DNA of 21,525 bases. Source: DAHVFK01 sp035310985. Its GTDB lineage: Bacteria > Pseudomonadota > Gammaproteobacteria > Burkholderiales > SG8-39. Location: assembly GCA_035310985.1 (NCBI GenBank), contig DATGDH010000087.1:1-21525 (forward strand). Direction: 5' to 3'. Positions 19,625-21,525 of the stretch are shown in pieces. Position numbers and translations under genes: made by a program. The notes beneath the pieces were generated by a model, which worked only from the letters and a program-made list of their open reading frames with translations, searched no databases and was not told the origin of the DNA. Within the stretch, counting starts at the first letter, position 1, and every line of letters begins with the position of its first letter.

Positions 19625-19783
19625 TCAGACCCCGTGCAGCACCCGTTCTCCCCGTGCGTCGAGTTCGCTGTAGCGGATGCCGATGTCCCGCAACGTGCGC
19701 GGATCGAGCTCTGCGACGCTGCGCGGCGCGCCGCGCGCGCCCAGCTTGCGGAGGAAGGCCATCAGTCTATCGATCGGGTTCAT
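19625..19783 (-). CDS. DUF1127 (YjiS-like) small protein
   Basis: The protein has 52 aa. The C-terminal part VAELDPRTLRDIGIRYSELD is the hallmark of DUF1127, small basic proteins common in proteobacteria; in Agrobacterium members affect phosphate and carbon metabolism and RNA turnover. The N-terminal half (IDRLMAFLRKL) is an amphipathic helix. ATG 19783 with GGAG seven bases upstream is chosen over an earlier in-frame start at 19828, which would run into the acetyltransferase gene. It lies 22 bp after the GNAT stop and may be transcribed with it. The molecular role of this copy is unknown. Confidence 0.85.
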   Translation of the reverse strand: MNPIDRLMAFLRKLGARGAPRSVAELDPRTLRDIGIRYSELDARGERVLHGV

Positions 19784-19805
19784 GCAAATCTCCGTGCAAA
19801 ATTGC

Positions 19806-20291
19806 TCACGCCGCGTGCGCTTCCGCAAGCGAACGCTCGACGCGCAGCAGCCTCGGGTCCGCGTCCCCGAGCAGCTCGAAGCCGAGCTTCGCCGCCAGGC
19901 CGAGCATCGGCCAGTTGTCGTTCAGCACCGCGCCCCGCAGCGCGGCCACGCCGCGCTCGCGCGCGCGCTCCATCAGCAGGCCGATGAGCCGGGTGCCGAG
20001 GCCGGCGCGCTGCAGCGCGTCGTCGACGACGACGCCGAATTCGGCGCCGCCGTCCTGTTCCAGGGCGTACTGCGCCAGGCCGACGATCCGTCCCCCTGCA
20101 TCGAACGCCGCGAGGTTCAGGTCCTGCGGCCCGCGCCCCGCGGTGACGCGCGCAAGCTGGCCGGGGGCGAGCTCGCTCACCGGCGCGAGGAAGCGCCGGC
20201 GGCGCGACTCGGGGGACAGCCGGCGCACGAACGCCTGCACCGCGTCGGCGTCCGCCAGCCGCAGTTCGCGTATCGCGAGCCGGCCGTCCAT
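19806..20291 (-). CDS. GNAT-family N-acetyltransferase
   Basis: The protein has 161 aa and a single GNAT fold. The acetyl-CoA pyrophosphate loop is QRAGLG (94-99), preceded by the strand AEFGVVVDD (83-91) and followed by helix TRLIGLLMERARERG. The motif B region NDNWPMLGLAAKLGFE is also typical. The N-terminus (IRELRLADADAVQAF, LSPESRRRRFL) resembles the acetyltransferase domain of Pat-type protein lysine acetyltransferases, so a protein substrate is possible, but no nucleotide-binding domain is attached. ATG 20291 lies 4 bp after the stop of the diiron gene, so the two form an operon. Substrate unknown. Confidence 0.88.
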   Translation of the reverse strand: MDGRLAIRELRLADADAVQAFVRRLSPESRRRRFLAPVSELAPGQLARVTAGRGPQDLNLAAFDAGGRIVGLAQYALEQDGGAEFGVVVDDALQRAGLGTRLIGLLMERARERGVAALRGAVLNDNWPMLGLAAKLGFELLGDADPRLLRVERSLAEAHAA

Positions 20292-20295
20292 CGCG

Positions 20296-21237
20296 CTAGC
20301 CCACGATCGGCGCGAGCGCGGCGCCGATGCGCTCGAACTGCGCCGGGGTAATCATGCCGCCGAGGATCTTCTGGAAGCGCTCGTCCTGGACGCCCGAGAC
20401 GATGTACTGCCAGCGGTAGGCGGCGAGGAATGCGGCGCCGACGGCCTCGACCTGCGCGCGGTCGAACGTCCTGCCCGCGACGCGCACGAAGTAGTCCGTG
20501 TCGGCCCTGGCCTGCATCTGCAGGATGCCGTCCACCGCCGCCACCAGCGCGATCAGTTCGTCGACCGCCCGGTCGCGCTGCGCGGCGTCGAGCTTGGCGT
20601 CCTCGCGCTGCCATTCGAGCTCGTCGAGAATTGCGTGCTGCGACTCCTCGCGCGCGTGGAAGGTGAACACGTCCTTCCACAGCTCGGAGAGCTCGGCGTC
20701 GGGCTCGATCGCCTGGCGGTAGTGCGCCAGCACGAACAGCTCGATGTGGCAGATGAGCGCCAGCACCGACCAGGTCGGCTTGCCGAGCACCACGCCGGCG
20801 ACGTCGTTCGGCTGCGGCAGGAACGCATAGCCCGCCGGCATGCCCTCGGCGCACAGCGCCTCGATCCTGCGGAACATCTCCTGGTGCTTGAGCTCCTCGT
20901 CGGTGAAGCGCACCAGCGCCTCGTAGGCGTTCTGGTCGCCGAGCCAGTGGTCGCGGCTCACCTCCGATATCTTCGGGGCGATGAAGCGCTCGACCAGCCC
21001 GAACATGTTGGCGTACGTGCGGCCCTGGATCTGGCTCACCAGGCGCTTTTCGCCCGCACCGAGGAACTCGAGCCGCCCGGTCTTTGACAGCCCGTCGGGC
21101 AGGAACTTCTTCGCGAAGTCGAACTTGCGACCGCGGATCACGTCGCGCTCGATATCGAAGCGCACTCGCTTGGACACTTCAATTGCTTTGGCGTAACGCT
21201 TGCTGTCTGCTTCCTGCATTTGTGCTTGCATGGTCAT
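20296..21237 (-). CDS. Ferritin-like diiron protein, putative oxygenase/oxidase
   Basis: The protein has 313 aa. The four-helix diiron ligand pattern is visible: E83 (GLVERF), E115 and H118 (EELKH, ExxH), E166 (CHIELF) and E198 with H201 (REESQH, ExxH). Such proteins use O2 at a di-iron centre, as ferritin-like oxidases or AurF-type N-oxygenases do. The spacing of two ExxH motifs about 83 residues apart fits the family. The sequence is soluble, with no signal peptide. The start is ATG 21237 (MTMQ) with GGAGGG four bases upstream; ATG 21231 is also possible. It sits 44 bp after a small HMA-fold-like gene and 4 bp before a GNAT gene. The substrate is unknown, and I cannot name a characterised homologue with confidence. 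Confidence 0.82.
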   Translation of the reverse strand: MTMQAQMQEADSKRYAKAIEVSKRVRFDIERDVIRGRKFDFAKKFLPDGLSKTGRLEFLGAGEKRLVSQIQGRTYANMFGLVERFIAPKISEVSRDHWLGDQNAYEALVRFTDEELKHQEMFRRIEALCAEGMPAGYAFLPQPNDVAGVVLGKPTWSVLALICHIELFVLAHYRQAIEPDAELSELWKDVFTFHAREESQHAILDELEWQREDAKLDAAQRDRAVDELIALVAAVDGILQMQARADTDYFVRVAGRTFDRAQVEAVGAAFLAAYRWQYIVSGVQDERFQKILGGMITPAQFERIGAALAPIVG

Positions 21238-21281
21238 GCTCCCTCCGGTTGGTGGATGAAAGTGCTGCGCCGCCGCCGGCT

Positions 21282-21515
21282 TTACATGCCGATGAGGCGT
21301 GCCGCGTATCCCTGCGCCTGAACGCAGCGCAGGATCCCGAGCGCGCTGATCGCGGCCCGGTCGTAGTCGACGAGCAGCAGCTGCCCGGCGACTGCGCCGG
21401 AGCGCACGCTGCGGATGCCCTGCTCGGCGCCCAGGCGCTCGAGCAGCCGTGCCTGCGCGCGCTCGTCGAGCGCATCGGTGACGTGCACCAGGACGTCGCT
21501 GCGTGGGCTGTTCAT
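21282..21515 (-). CDS. Small HMA/ferredoxin-fold-like protein lacking the CXXC motif
   Basis: The protein has 77 aa. The order strand (DVLVHVTD), helix (ERAQARLLERLGAEQ), strand (GIRSVRSG), strand (GQLLLVDYD), helix (SALGILRCVQAQ), strand (YAARLIGM) matches the beta-alpha-beta-beta-alpha-beta fold of heavy-metal-associated domains. GIRSV, VDYD and GILRCVQAQGYAA sit where HMA proteins have their GV.S, V.YDP and I...GY.A features. The metal-binding CXXC near residue 10 is absent, so classical copper or zinc binding is unlikely. ATG 21515 lies ten bases from the window edge, so its ribosome binding site cannot be judged. It lies 44 bp upstream of the diiron gene, suggesting a joint function, perhaps assembly or regulation of that protein. 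Confidence 0.75.
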   Translation of the reverse strand: MNSPRSDVLVHVTDALDERAQARLLERLGAEQGIRSVRSGAVAGQLLLVDYDRAAISALGILRCVQAQGYAARLIGM

Positions 21516-21525
21516 GTCGTTCGCT

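Noticed and set aside
19525..21087. Plus-strand open frame of 520 codons over the DUF1127, GNAT and diiron genes
   Set aside because: All three minus-strand genes have recognisable motifs and ribosome binding sites; the plus frame has none.

Overview
The window is a stretch of very GC-rich bacterial chromosome with strong G/C preference at third codon positions. The gene set (PobA-type hydroxybenzoate hydroxylase, a GlgB-Glk-GlgX-MalQ operon, a DUF1127 protein, a PKMT-like methyltransferase) suits a high-GC betaproteobacterium, probably Burkholderiales or a relative. That placement is inference from gene types and composition. I see no tRNA, rRNA, CRISPR array, insertion sequence or phage gene.

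Left part (1-7501). After the 5' end of a leftward gene (1-161) and a 550-bp, relatively AT-richer gap, there is a tight leftward five-gene operon. In transcription order it holds: a small DUF3467-like protein (5049-4756), a class-2 O-methyltransferase fold enzyme (4744-3671), a radical SAM enzyme with extra C-terminal cysteines (3659-2718), a 378-aa protein that starts with a degenerate DUF3467-like segment (2714-1578), and a 289-aa protein of unrecognised family (1581-712). Spacings are 11, 11, 3 and -4 bp. Divergent from it are a small, possibly frameshifted secreted protein (5128-5505) and a PKMT-type methyltransferase with a regulatory domain (5572-7164). A second stand-alone DUF3467 protein (7501-7184) converges on the latter. 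Radical SAM + two methyltransferases + three DUF3467-type modules + two Tyr-rich unknown proteins is the most likely candidate here for an undescribed modification or biosynthetic system.

Middle (7502-14627). A rightward glycogen operon: branching enzyme glgB, glucokinase glk, debranching enzyme glgX and amylomaltase malQ, joined by 4-bp ATGA overlaps (glgB/glk and glgX/malQ) and a 7-bp gap (glk/glgX). Together they remodel branched alpha-glucan, release malto-oligosaccharides, and feed glucose to glucose 6-phosphate. No glgA, glgC or glgP lies in the window.

Right part (14624-21525). pobA (leftward) overlaps the end of malQ tail to tail and is divergent from a catabolic-type threonine ammonia-lyase (15835-17043), which is followed after 45 bp by a Tat-exported sulfatase (17089-18903). 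Converging on the sulfatase is a leftward series: an HMA-fold-like 77-aa protein, a ferritin-like diiron protein, a GNAT acetyltransferase, a DUF1127 protein, and a two-TM protein with a SUEL-type lectin-like domain.
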